Below are positions 54,835 to 64,000 of a stretch of DNA of 64,000 nucleotides, one piece after another. A program made the translations under genes and the position numbers. The DNA comes from Aspidapion aeneum. Taxonomy: Eukaryota; Arthropoda; Insecta; Coleoptera; Brentidae. The stretch is taken from NCBI GenBank assembly GCA_963576565.1, contig OY755048.1, positions 7,832,136 through 7,896,135 of the forward strand, in the 5' to 3' direction. Under the pieces are notes generated by a model. It was given only the letters and a program-made list of their open reading frames with translations, did not search any database and was not told where the DNA came from. How positions within the stretch are numbered: position 1 is the stretch's first letter; the number at the start of each line of letters is the position of its first letter.

Positions 54835-54972
54835 GGCGCAACAAAAAAGTTTCAAAATCATCTGAAACGCAAAAATATATAAAAAATTTTGAAATCGGAG
54901 CAACTTTTTTTTTCTCGAAAAAATTAGGATCACCATAGCTCACACTACTATAGTATAGTATATGTGTGAGCT
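54187..54972 (+). mobile_element. (CAGA)n terminal-hairpin element, copy 4
   Basis: Full-length with three core units, the left hairpin (GCTCACACTAGGTAC ... GTGTGAGC), the longest microsatellite of the family (54742-54834, CAGA with a few CACA/CATA interruptions) and the right hairpin. Frames inside it (MGPSRPK..., MSYGDPNFFEKKK...) are by-products of the repeat. Confidence 0.8.
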
Positions 54973-54983
54973 AAAAGGAGTGA

Positions 54984-55100
54984 AATCATAACAAAAACAG
55001 TTCATGTAAAAAAAAGCCAATTACGCGAAAATGGTATTCCGTAAAAATAATTGAGATAAGAGTATGACCAAGTTCTCCAATATTGGATTTGGAAAAGTTT
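54984..55100 (+). repeat. partial arm of the foldback family at 32407-32769
   Basis: AACAAAAACAGTTCATGTAA, AATTACGCGAAAATGGTATT and AATTGAGATAAGAGTATGAC match one arm of that element; no second arm is present. Confidence 0.65.
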
Positions 55101-56512
55101 TCTTAAATCTCAACCCTCAAAAAACGTGCCTAGTTTACCTGATTTTTAGTATTTTTTTGGTACATGATTTTATCTAGAACCGCTTCACTTATCGGAATGG
55201 GGTTTTTAATGAGCGGTGCATTTAAATTATTCTTAAAATTTGCAAAACTCTACCCAAAAAAATGTTATTCTAAAACTAAAATCCTTACAATTAGATATTT
55301 GTCTACAATATTTAATATTTTTATTCCGATATAGCTCTGCACCGCCTCCACAGACTTAACGGCTTCGGGAAATTTTAATAAATTTATAGTTCCCCTTTAT
55401 ATTAAATACTTTTTTTGTAAAAGAGTTATTTCAAAACCCTTACGCGCTTATGATATGCCAAACGCAGAGCTTCCTTTTAAAGACCCTGCACAAGAAAATA
55501 AAATATTGAACTAAAAAAACGCCCTAGAAAGTTGTTGGAGACGGAAATTTTGTTGTATGATCTTACACAAGAAAATTAAATATTAGATCATTATTGTTTT
55601 AAAATTATTTTCTGCGTATTATGTACGTATTTCTCACAAGATAATTTTTTATATACACAACTAGAAATTTCAACTTTTTAACTCCGTTAGTAAGCAGTAG
55701 CAGCTGAAACCGACTTTGTTTACTTAGAACACATGTGTACACAATAACAAGACTAAAAATGCCATTCAAGTTGAAAAGTTTAGTAAAGTTCTATTTCAGA
55801 AAATTAAAATTTAATGAGATTTCTGCAATGATTGCGCTACACCAGTTTTAAATATTAGGGACCTTTTGCATTATCCTTTATTTAAGGCATGTGTCATTGA
55901 TTGGTTTTAACTTTATCCGTTACTAAACGATATTCTTTGACGATAATTGGGGCCGAATAACGCCGGGTCCACAATTTCACTTGTTGCCGCTCACTCCTAT
56001 TTCCCTCTTTTTCTAATAAAGAGAGATAAAGATACAATTTATCTCTATCCTTTTCTATTAAAGAATGAGGAAAATTGAAGTGAACGGCAAGAAATGAAAC
56101 TCGTATACGTAATATTCTAGTACTCTCTGTTACCTATTTATACAATGGTTGGCGTTTGATGCAAACATTCAGAAATAAAAGTACGAAAAATGCACAGATA
56201 CCAAATTTACATAGATAGAGTTTTTGTCAACTGTACGCCGATGATTTGACGTAACAAATACAAGAATAAAATAATATTCATGCGTAAAAGTACAACCAAT
56301 CAGGACATTTTATCTTAAGGACTGCAAAGAGGATAGACTTATACCCATTGATATTGCTATTTCAAATATGTTTGCATTCTGCATCGTAAGGTACCGTAAG
56401 TATTGCAATAATACGTACTATATGGAAATAATATGCATATGTCTTTGAAAGCAACCAATCAGGTCTTTTTTGCTTAAAGACCCCAAGGCCCTCATGTTTG
56501 CATCATGAATGG
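55101..56512. other. intron, nothing recognised
   Basis: No exon with splice sites, RNA gene or clear repeat. Confidence 0.35.
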
Positions 56513-56614
56513 GCAGTTACCGTGGGTATTGGAATATTATGTATATGCAGTTACCGTGGGTATTGGAATAATATGTATATGCAGTTACCGTGGGTATTGG
56601 AATATTATGTATAT
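56513..56614. repeat. 34-bp direct repeat, three copies
   Basis: GCAGTTACCGTGGGTATTGG plus AATATTATGTATAT starts at 56513, 56547 and 56581, with one or two substitutions. Confidence 0.9.
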
Positions 56615-57153
56615 GGTGAAACTGTGGATAAGGCGTAACGCTGACTATTGAGTTCTATAACGGATAAATTTAAAGCCAGGTATTTTCGCATGCCTCAAAT
56701 AAAGGCTAATGTGAAAAATTACACATGCAAAAATTTCCTAACGTCAAACATTACAACAGATATTACAACCATTTGCATGCTTCAAATGAAGGATAATTTG
56801 AAAAATGGAACATGAAAAAATTTCTATTATTAAAGAAACAAAACAAAATCTTAAACTAATAGAATAAATAGCAATATACCTCCAGATTCAAAATGTTTTA
56901 AATAATTTGCATAGGTTTTAAAAGCTGATTTTAAAGGTAAAATTTCGTGAATAAACAACATAAAAAATTAAGTGAAAGTTTCTTCTGTCACAACTATGGC
57001 AATTGTTTTTAAAATTAGGCGTGATATAGTCACGACCAACTATGATCATCAGTGATTGCACTAATCGTAGTTTTACAATTAAAATGAGCTTTTTAATATT
57101 TTTCCACTGATGTGTGGCGGTAACTAAGTAGGTAATATTATTTTTATTATTAC

Positions 57154-57386
57154 CCGTTGAAGCGTTCTTCAATTCTCTCCATATCTGACTCTTGTGTGTC
57201 GGTATCCTCGTGTTTAAAATAATACGTAGCCAAATTCGGCGCTTTCTTGTTAGACTGCGTGAATTTCGATGTGTCTGCACTGGATGGATGGTTGGTACCG
57301 TCCAATTCGTCAATTTCGTTTCCTATGTCAAAGTTAGGTTCGCTCATAACGCTATCAGTTGTTAGTGGAATTGCTAGTTGATCATC
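57154..57386 (-). CDS. exon 1 of those visible (77 codons)
   Basis: The acceptor TTTTTTTTTTATTGCAG is followed by GATGATCAAC, entered in phase 0, and the donor is CGG/GTAATA, phase 2. It encodes DDQLAIPLTTDSVMSEPNFD, then IGNEIDELDGTNHPSS and KKAPNLATYYFKHEDTDTQE. Acidic, no transmembrane or catalytic motif. A good acceptor shows that at least one earlier exon exists upstream; none was identified before 64000. Confidence 0.75.
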
Positions 57387-57739
57387 CTGCAATAAAAAAA
57401 AAATTAACGGTTGCTCTTAAAATTATAGTGTCAGTCAAAAAATTCGGCACATTTTGAACGCGCTATAACTTTGGACCCGAATGATCTATTTTCGAAATTT
57501 TTGGCTTCTTTTATAGGCGAAATTAAAATTTGACATGTGTCAAAAATTTAAGATAGCAGAAAGCTTAAAAAAAAGGCATATTTCCCCCCGTTTGCGAAAA
57601 TTTTTTGTGCGACCATGTGCTTGATTTTTGTGAATGAGGAAAAAGCCTCATATTTCTGCACCTACCGAGGTAATACTTATCTCAATTGGTTACGAGAAAA
57701 GTTTTAAACATTTTAAATCAGGAATATTTGGACCAACCT

Positions 57740-58400
57740 CCTCTCGAACTCCATATTAAAAGAAAAAACAGCTCGTCCCTACAGGCCTCGCCATTTAATT
57801 CTATATTTGTCACTTTCGGCCCTACGAGCGTCCATATTTAAAGGAAAAAAAGCTTAGCCCTACGGGTCATGCCGTTTACTTATATTTTTACTTGTAACTT
57901 ACGGCCCTACGGTCCTTTATATTTAAACGAAGAACCGCTTGGCCCTACGGGCGTGACCATTTAATTATATTTCTGAATATAACTCTCGGCGCTACGCACC
58001 TCCAGGTCTCCATAATTAAACACGGGATAAAAAACATATTCAATTTAAGGAAAAAACGACCAGGTCCTCGCACCTTCAGGTCTCCATAATTAAGCCTCGC
58101 GGTAAAAAACATATTCAATTTAAGGAAGAAACAACCAGGCCCTCGGGCCTTGCCATTTATACAATAAAAAAACAACATATTACGCTATAGTATTAATGGT
58201 TATTTTATTCTATATTTGTGCATTACTCTCGGCCCTACGGGCGCCCATATTTAAAGAAAAAACAGCTCGACCCTACGGGCATCGGCATTTAATTATATAT
58301 TTGTGTGTGACTCTCGGCCCTACGGACCTTTATATATAAAGGAGAAACAGCTCCGCCCTACGGGCCTCGCTATTTAATTATATTTTTGTCTGTGTTTAAA
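57740..58400. repeat. array of GGCCCTACGGGC units
   Basis: About ten copies of a GGCCCTACGG(G)C core are spaced 40-60 bp apart, in pairs separated by CATTTAATTATAT and ATTTAAA.GAAAAA clauses. In the middle (about 57990-58140) a 90-bp block with CCTCCAGGTCTCCATAATTA is duplicated. Confidence 0.75.
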
Positions 58401-59160
58401 TTTTATGTTAGCTTTTCTAATTTGAATGTAAGATAATTAAAATATTATTTTTTATTATATTATTACCTTTTATATGGCCGAATGTTCCCCATATTATAGC
58501 ACAAACGACCTCCTAGTAAGGTAGTTACGGTCATTTGTAAAAAAAAATTAAGAACTATAAATCTACTGACTCAATATATTTTTTTATTTCTTAAAACAAA
58601 GTCTTAATATATCACAGTTTCATTAATAATTCTTAGGTTTTAAATAGTATCTCCCGTTTTGTGAGATTTAGCTTTTAAAGGTTAATATGTCGGATGTGGA
58701 CCACTTTACCCTACGTAAACACATACCTTTTTTAAATACTTACTTATATCTAAAAACAATCAAGCATTACACTAAAAGTTCAAAAAGTTAACGAACTTTC
58801 CCAGAACACAACTCCCGAGGTAACCAATCTGTTGAAATTTATTTGGCTCCCATAAAAAAACGCACGCCTTGACTGACTAGTTTTTTATAGTTTGCTGTTT
58901 AATAATGGCATGTAGTAGGTAGTAGGTAAATAATTATTTTTCAAAGGCTCTGAACATGAATCGTGAGTGTACAAAAAATTAATAAAAAAAGATTGTATCA
59001 TATTAACTGTTATTCTACATTTTAATGATTAATTTAGATTAGAATATTTTTATTTACTGACAAGCATAACAGAATATTTAAAAATTAAATCGATTAGTAT
59101 CCCAGAGGCTTGAAGAAAAAAAGCGACTATAATAAGTAGGTGGGTACCTACTAGATGTAT
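58401..59160. other. nothing recognised
   Basis: AT-rich, no coding or RNA signal. Confidence 0.35.
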
Positions 59161-60094
59161 GAAATTTAGCACATATATAAGAACAATATTTTAATCGATT
59201 GAACTCGAGACTCTTTTTCAATTGGTCACCAGAAATACTGTAGCGGCCATATTTTCAAGATGGCGACCGAAAGCTCGTAAAAAATTACAACTTTAACAAT
59301 CGGGTAATGATTATAGTCGTTTCTAAAAAAACGATATTCAGGATTAAAAAGAAACTAGGTCATAGTCACCTCAAATGACCTTGAAAATATTTGTAAAAAA
59401 ATCTGAGCAATTCGAGGTATATTGCAACAGCAACATGATATATGTTTTAAACGGTTGCTAGGCCCCGTTGGAATCAGTCACAAGTTTTGTGTAAATATAA
59501 TTATATATTTCTATTATTCCAGTTTAACTAGGTATAAAGGTTATTTGGCAATCCTTTATTTTGGAGCCGAACTACAGTATAGCGTAGATGCTTAAAAATA
59601 TATAGGTAGTATTAGTACCAAATTTAGTGATCTTGGCTGTAACAGTAGATTAGTAGCCTTCACCACAATGACATTTTCGTTATATGTCATTTTCACTGGA
59701 TTATTTTTAAGGGTCATTTAAGCTTTAAAAAATTTCATCATTTTGTGACTGATTCCGACGGACCCTGTCAACAGTTTAAGACATCCTTATATCATGTTAC
59801 TGCTACAAAACCTCGAATTGTGATTTTTTTAAAGTCAAAAAGTTTATAATCGTGTCTTTTTGTATAAATCTTCTATTTTCAAGATCGTTTGGGGTCCGAT
59901 GACCTTAAATATATATTTTTTTGAAATCCGCAATATCGAAGTATGTAGAAACGAGTATAATCATGACCTAATTGTTAAAGTTATGATTTTTGGGCCGCCA
60001 TTTTGAAAAAATGACCGCCACAGTGACAAATTGAAAAATAGACTCGAGTCAAATCAAATAAAATATTGTTCTCAATAAGTTTGCCAAATTATAT
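59161..60094. repeat. foldback, arms about 320 bp
   Basis: The left arm (AACAATATTTTAATCGATTG, TTTTCAAGATGGCG, GATTATAGTCGTTTCT, GCTAGGCCCCGTTGGAATCA) is mirrored at 59745-60094. The same family continues at 62860-63240. Confidence 0.7.
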
Positions 60095-61772
60095 GCTTGT
60101 ACGTATAATAGCCTTTTTTTATATCACTTGAAGCCTCTGTGGTTTACAATTAAACGGGAATAGTGGAATTACCAATTTTATATTAAAAATTTTACATTAT
60201 AAAATAGTAAAATGAACCTGCTTGTATAAAAAAACAATCATTATTATTTATGATTTTTTATGGTGGTATTACTATTTTTCTTGGCTATTACTATTTCGTT
60301 CACGATAATATTTGGCCATTATTATTAATAGTGTTTGCAAAATTAAACACAACATGGTATAAGTACTATATTACTAAGATTTATTTTGCATTCAGACGTA
60401 ATTTTTTAGGCAGGCATAATTAATTTCATACGAGAATTTACTATATTTTATAAATATTGTTTTTAGCTTCATATAGTTACTTAGTATGTACTTAAGCAAA
60501 CGTAACTCATATCTCATTTATGCAAAAAAAATACTTTAAAAACAGGCGAAAAGCACAATTTTAACAATAAAGAACTAGGTTGTTTTGTGATTTTTTGCGG
60601 TTATGTTAAAGAAAATATGGGCGAAGCAATTTGTGAAACCATAGTAAATCAATTTTACTAACAGCATTAAAAATTAAGCAAATTTTACTGGCCACGCTTT
60701 AATATACCGGAAAAATATTTTCAATTAACTTTCTCGTTATTCTGTGATTGATCTAAGCAAAAAACAAATGCTAAAACTTAAATTATGTACTTTTTATTTT
60801 TAAGCAAATAATAACACTAGTTGATTTTAAGAAATAAGATTTTAGTATTATTAATTATAAACGTTTCGGTAAAAATTTTTGTCCGTTTATAAAAAAAAAT
60901 CTAATAATTTAATATCCCATTAAGTTTGTTATTAACCCTAATAATCAATTATTTTAATTTTATGTTCTTGAGTAATTACAGGATATAAATCCAAAGCCAA
61001 TTACCTTAAATAAGTTAATTAATATAGGTATAACAAATAACTGGTTGTTAGTCTACGGCTTAATTATTACATGTGGCGCGTGCCTACTTGTACATACTAA
61101 GTAAGTATTCAAACGTTTTGATGTTATACAATAAAAAAAAATGATTACTCATCAAACAATGTTCCAAGATCTAAGTAATAACCCGATCAAAAGTTTAAAA
61201 CTCAACCAACATTCATTTATGATAATTTCTTATGTTTGACCCAAGGTTGTTACACAGGTTGCCTACAGAATTTGATCATTCTTGTGAACTTAACTGGACG
61301 CTCGTAGCTGCGTCATCGGGTTTCCATAAAACAAATGATTTAAGGGAACCCGGTGACGTAGTTTTTTAATCTGATTAAAATTGGCCAGTCAGGTTCAATG
61401 ACCTTTTGTACATTACCTGTGTGAAAGTATAAACCTTGTGTTAGACCTACCTCTTGACAATGCCGAGTTTCATGAACAAAATAAACGAAAAATATAGTTA
61501 AACATGTGATCAAGACATATCAATACTTATGTGAAGGAACAGAGCTTTTTTTTGTTACCGCTAATCTCTGTAACTATTTAATCGATTTCAATGAAATATT
61601 GTATGAGCTATTCTGTCTGGTTAAGGCATATTTTTTACGCTACAACACTTGCAGGTCGGGCTAACCGGTGAAGCCGGTCTTCGGTCAAAGCGAATACATT
61701 TGGTAAAAATCACCCCGCTATTTGTTTACTTATAGCTTTATTAAATAAAAATTGTTTAGATGAGCTCTGAGT
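60095..61772. other. nothing recognised
   Basis: AT-rich intergenic or intronic sequence. A short imperfect inverted pair CGGGTTTCC / GGAACCCGG lies near 61317-61352. No gene found. Confidence 0.35.
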
Positions 61773-62648
61773 TTGTGTGACCTTGAAACACCCCCGCTAA
61801 ATAAAGAATTGTTTTTTATGTTTTTTTTTTAATTACTGGCACTCAAAAACCTTGACAACTACAAACTTGAGATATATTTATTTACAAAACAAAGGTCCAC
61901 CCTAAACAATATAAAGGATATACCCCAGTAAAAATGACTTATGTGAATGATTGAGTGACAACATTTTCGTAGAGGCAACTAACCTGGCACCAAAGTAACC
62001 CATTTTTACCGTTTTAACCTTAGATCTTCGCTCCAATTGAGATTGAAAGTTATCTACTACTTTTTCAAGATGGCGTCATGGTTGTACTCGTTCCCATATA
62101 ACGCAAGGGTAAGGATTTAAAAAAAATGTATTTTGAAAGTCATATGGTCTTAAATAACCTTGAAAACTCAGGATTTATGTAAAAAAATACAATAGTTCTT
62201 TATTCTTTAAAAAAAATTAAATATTATGCATAACATTATTATGCATTTTTGGCATAAATACTGCATTTTCAAGGTCATTTAAGGTCATATGATCTTAATA
62301 CTCAAAGTAATGATTTTTATGATTTTCGGCCGCCGTGCCGACATCTGGAGATTGAATATCTAATTGAACAACAACAATTGTAGCAGAGGTCTTAAATCTA
62401 TTAAAAAATTGCTTTTACTAAGGTGCCAGGTTATTTACCTGGACGTAAATGTAGTATTTCCGAGGAAGATTTTACCTTTTAGGTACATAAATCATTTTTA
62501 CATATTAAGGGTGGTTTATGGTGGACCTTTTTCTTTTTCAAAGAATATAATATAAGTTAGTAGTTGTCAAGGTTTTTGCGTGGCAGTAATTAAAAAAACA
62601 GAAAACGATTTTTTCACTTTGAAGGGGTGTTTCAGAGTCATACCAGGT
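61773..62648. repeat. foldback, arms about 400 bp
   Basis: GACCTTGAAACACCCCCGC, AACCTTGACAACTAC, AAAGGTCCACCCTAAAC, AACCTGGCACC on the left match GGTGCCAGGTT, GGGTGGTTTATGGTGGACCT, AGTAGTTGTCAAGGTTTT, GGGGTGTTTCAGAGTCA on the right. The interior near 62040-62340 resembles the arms of 59161-60094 (TTTTTCAAGATGGCGTC). Confidence 0.65.
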
Positions 62649-62859
62649 CAGAGGTCAACCAAACAATTTTTTATATTTTCTAACTACAACTTTTTTAAAA
62701 TAAATTGAATTTTCAAAAAATTTAGACAATAAAACGTAGTGATGTATCGCCATTTTAACGCCAACTTAAAATCCTTAAAAATCTAATAATGTTTTCTTCT
62801 TTGAATTCTTGAACTAGACAGTCTTATTACTATTACCAAATTTGATTATCTGGGCTTCA
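62649..62859. other. spacer, nothing recognised
   Basis: Short AT-rich stretch. Confidence 0.3.
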
Positions 62860-63240
62860 AAAAAAGATTAGTAGCCTTGACCAGAATAACATTTTCGTGA
62901 TATGTGATTTTTACTGGGTTATTTTTAAAGCTCATAAAGCTCCAAAAAGCATTAAGTATTTGTAACTGGTTGCGACGGAGCCTAGCAACATTTTAAGACA
63001 TATGTTGCTGCTGCAAAACCTCCAATTGATGTGATTATTTGAAGTAAAAAAGTCAATAATCGTGTTTTTTTGCAGAAATCTTTTTTTTAATCCTTGAAAA
63101 TATATTTTTTAAATTTCCATTATCAAATTATATCGAAACAAGTATAATCATGAACTGATACAATGTTCCTGAAGAAAAATTGAAAGAGAGATTGGAGTCA
63201 AATCGATTAAAATATTGTTTTTAATACGTAGGCCAAATTT
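62860..63240 (+). repeat. half copy of the foldback at 59161-60094
   Basis: GATTAGTAGCCTT.ACCA, AACATTTTCGT.ATATGT.ATTTTTACTGG, AAAACCTC.AATTG and ATAATCGTGT.TTTT repeat the centre and right arm (59643-60090) in the same orientation. Confidence 0.65.
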
Positions 63241-63398
63241 CGTGAGCTGCTTTTTTCCCCAAGCTTCTACACTACTATACGAACAAATCAAGCTTTATAA
63301 GAATCTATTAAAATGAGCCTGTCAGATCTCAAACCTTTTGAACTATAATGGTTTAAAATTACATTTAACAATGAATGTTCTCAAATGTAGAATAATTT

Positions 63399-64000
63399 AG
63401 CTCACACATATACTATACTATAGTAGTGTGAGCTATGGTGATCCTAATTTTTTCGAGAAAAAAAAGTTGCTCCGATTTCAAAATTTTCTATATATCTTTG
63501 CGTTTCAGATGATTTTGAAACATTTTTGTTGCGCCGTCTGTCTGTCTGTCTGTATGTCTGTCTGTCTGTCTGTCTGTAACGACCAACGCGCATAACTCAA
63601 AAACCGCTTGTCCGATTTCAATGAAATTTAATACCTAGGCTGGGTCTTGGGTCGAGATGGTCCCATTTAAAAATGAACAAAATCCACCAAACACAAACCA
63701 AATAAAAGGGTGGGGATAGATTTCAAAAATTAGAGTTTATGTGAAAATATGGCGTGTGTGATATCAAACGAAAGGTAATTGAGTCTGGACTTAAACAAAA
63801 TACATTTTAATTTATTTAAAAAAAAGGGTGGGGGTATATTTCAAAAATTAGAGTTTAAGTGAAAATATGGCGTGTGTGATATCAAACGAAAGGTAATTGA
63901 GTCCGGAATTTAACAAAATACATTTTAGTTTTTGTTTTTTTTAAGGGTGGGGGTGGATTTCAAAAATTTGAGTTTAAGTCAAAACATGGCTTGTGTGGTA
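63399..64000 (-). mobile_element. (CAGA)n terminal-hairpin element, copy 5, cut by window end
   Basis: Starts with the right-end hairpin (AGCTCACACATATAC ... GTGTGAGCT), then (CTGT)n at about 63536-63578, the conserved AAAACCGCTTGTCCGATTTC tract and at least three core units. The left end lies beyond 64000. Confidence 0.8.

Larger units (their letters stand above)
22371..57386 (-). other. klarsicht-like gene, interior of the transcription unit (nine exons)
   Basis: Nine exons join without a frame conflict: 57386-57154, 53060-52773, 49624-49397, 45862-45652, 43674-43442, 36908-36776, 34837-34538, 29967-29862 and 22555-22371. Exit phases are 2,2,2,0,2,0,0,1,0, and each following exon begins with the matching number of bases. 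The product is about 600 residues of acidic, Ser/Asp/Glu-rich sequence, then spectrin-like helices. Motifs such as SISESALH, IKSGSFSGYS, EAWDNYQ and DYRNFLDSQSDW look to me like the conserved interior of Klarsicht, a KASH protein linking nuclei and lipid droplets to microtubule motors. This identity is a judgement, not a search result. Promoter, first exons and KASH end are not visible. Confidence 0.6.

Overview
This is insect nuclear DNA: AT-rich, gene-poor and packed with transposon remnants (mariner, hAT, RTE-like and jockey/CR1-like LINEs, an errantivirus-like LTR element, many foldback and MITE families). The LINE, mariner and hAT families would suit a beetle or another insect with long introns, but the species cannot be fixed from this window.

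One host gene is well supported. Nine coding exons lie on the minus strand between 57386 and 22371. Each has splice-like borders (AG acceptor, GT donor), and the reading-frame phase matches across all eight junctions, so together they read as about 600 consecutive codons. The product is acidic and serine-rich for most of its length and becomes spectrin-repeat/coiled-coil-like in the last exons. I think it is klarsicht-like (a KASH protein of the LINC complex that links nuclei or lipid droplets to motors), a tentative call made from recognised sequence style. First exons and the C-terminal KASH end were not found and are presumably outside the window. Exon 8 has a second possible fate: reading through its donor adds 51 codons with one strongly hydrophobic segment and a basic tail before a stop.

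Layout: 1-3.2 kb has no recognisable gene. 3.2-5.8 kb is a three-deep nest of hAT elements. 5.9-18.2 kb holds foldbacks, a duplicated block, two members of a (CAGA)n element family, a palindromic satellite, two broken mariners and three terminal-inverted-repeat elements. 18.2-21.6 kb is a gutted errantivirus-like element with an RTE-like LINE inside it. From 22.4 kb onward is the gene. Its introns hold a 3.8-kb foldback with an internal repeat array and a LINE (24.9-28.7 kb), two foldbacks and a 140-bp minisatellite (31.6-34.1 kb), a nearly intact RTE-like LINE reverse transcriptase (39.4-41.1 kb), a 1.9-kb inverted-terminal-repeat element (41.4-43.3 kb), a tRNA-bearing insertion (44.5-45.6 kb), a palindrome inside a larger inverted repeat (46.2-47.8 kb), nested TA-flanked MITEs (49.8-51.1 kb) and another foldback (51.2-52.5 kb). 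57.4-64 kb, upstream of the first visible exon, holds a minisatellite, more foldbacks and a (CAGA)n element cut by the window end.

The most unusual object is at 44473-45640. It is three head-to-tail 400-bp units, each with an intact tRNA-like gene (glycine-type body, AGA anticodon), preceded by an inverted copy of the unit's own 3' flank and bounded by a perfect 12-bp direct repeat. That repeat is the 5' splice site of exon 4, so the insertion duplicated a splice donor. The structure looks like a retrotransposed tRNA multimer with a 5' inversion.
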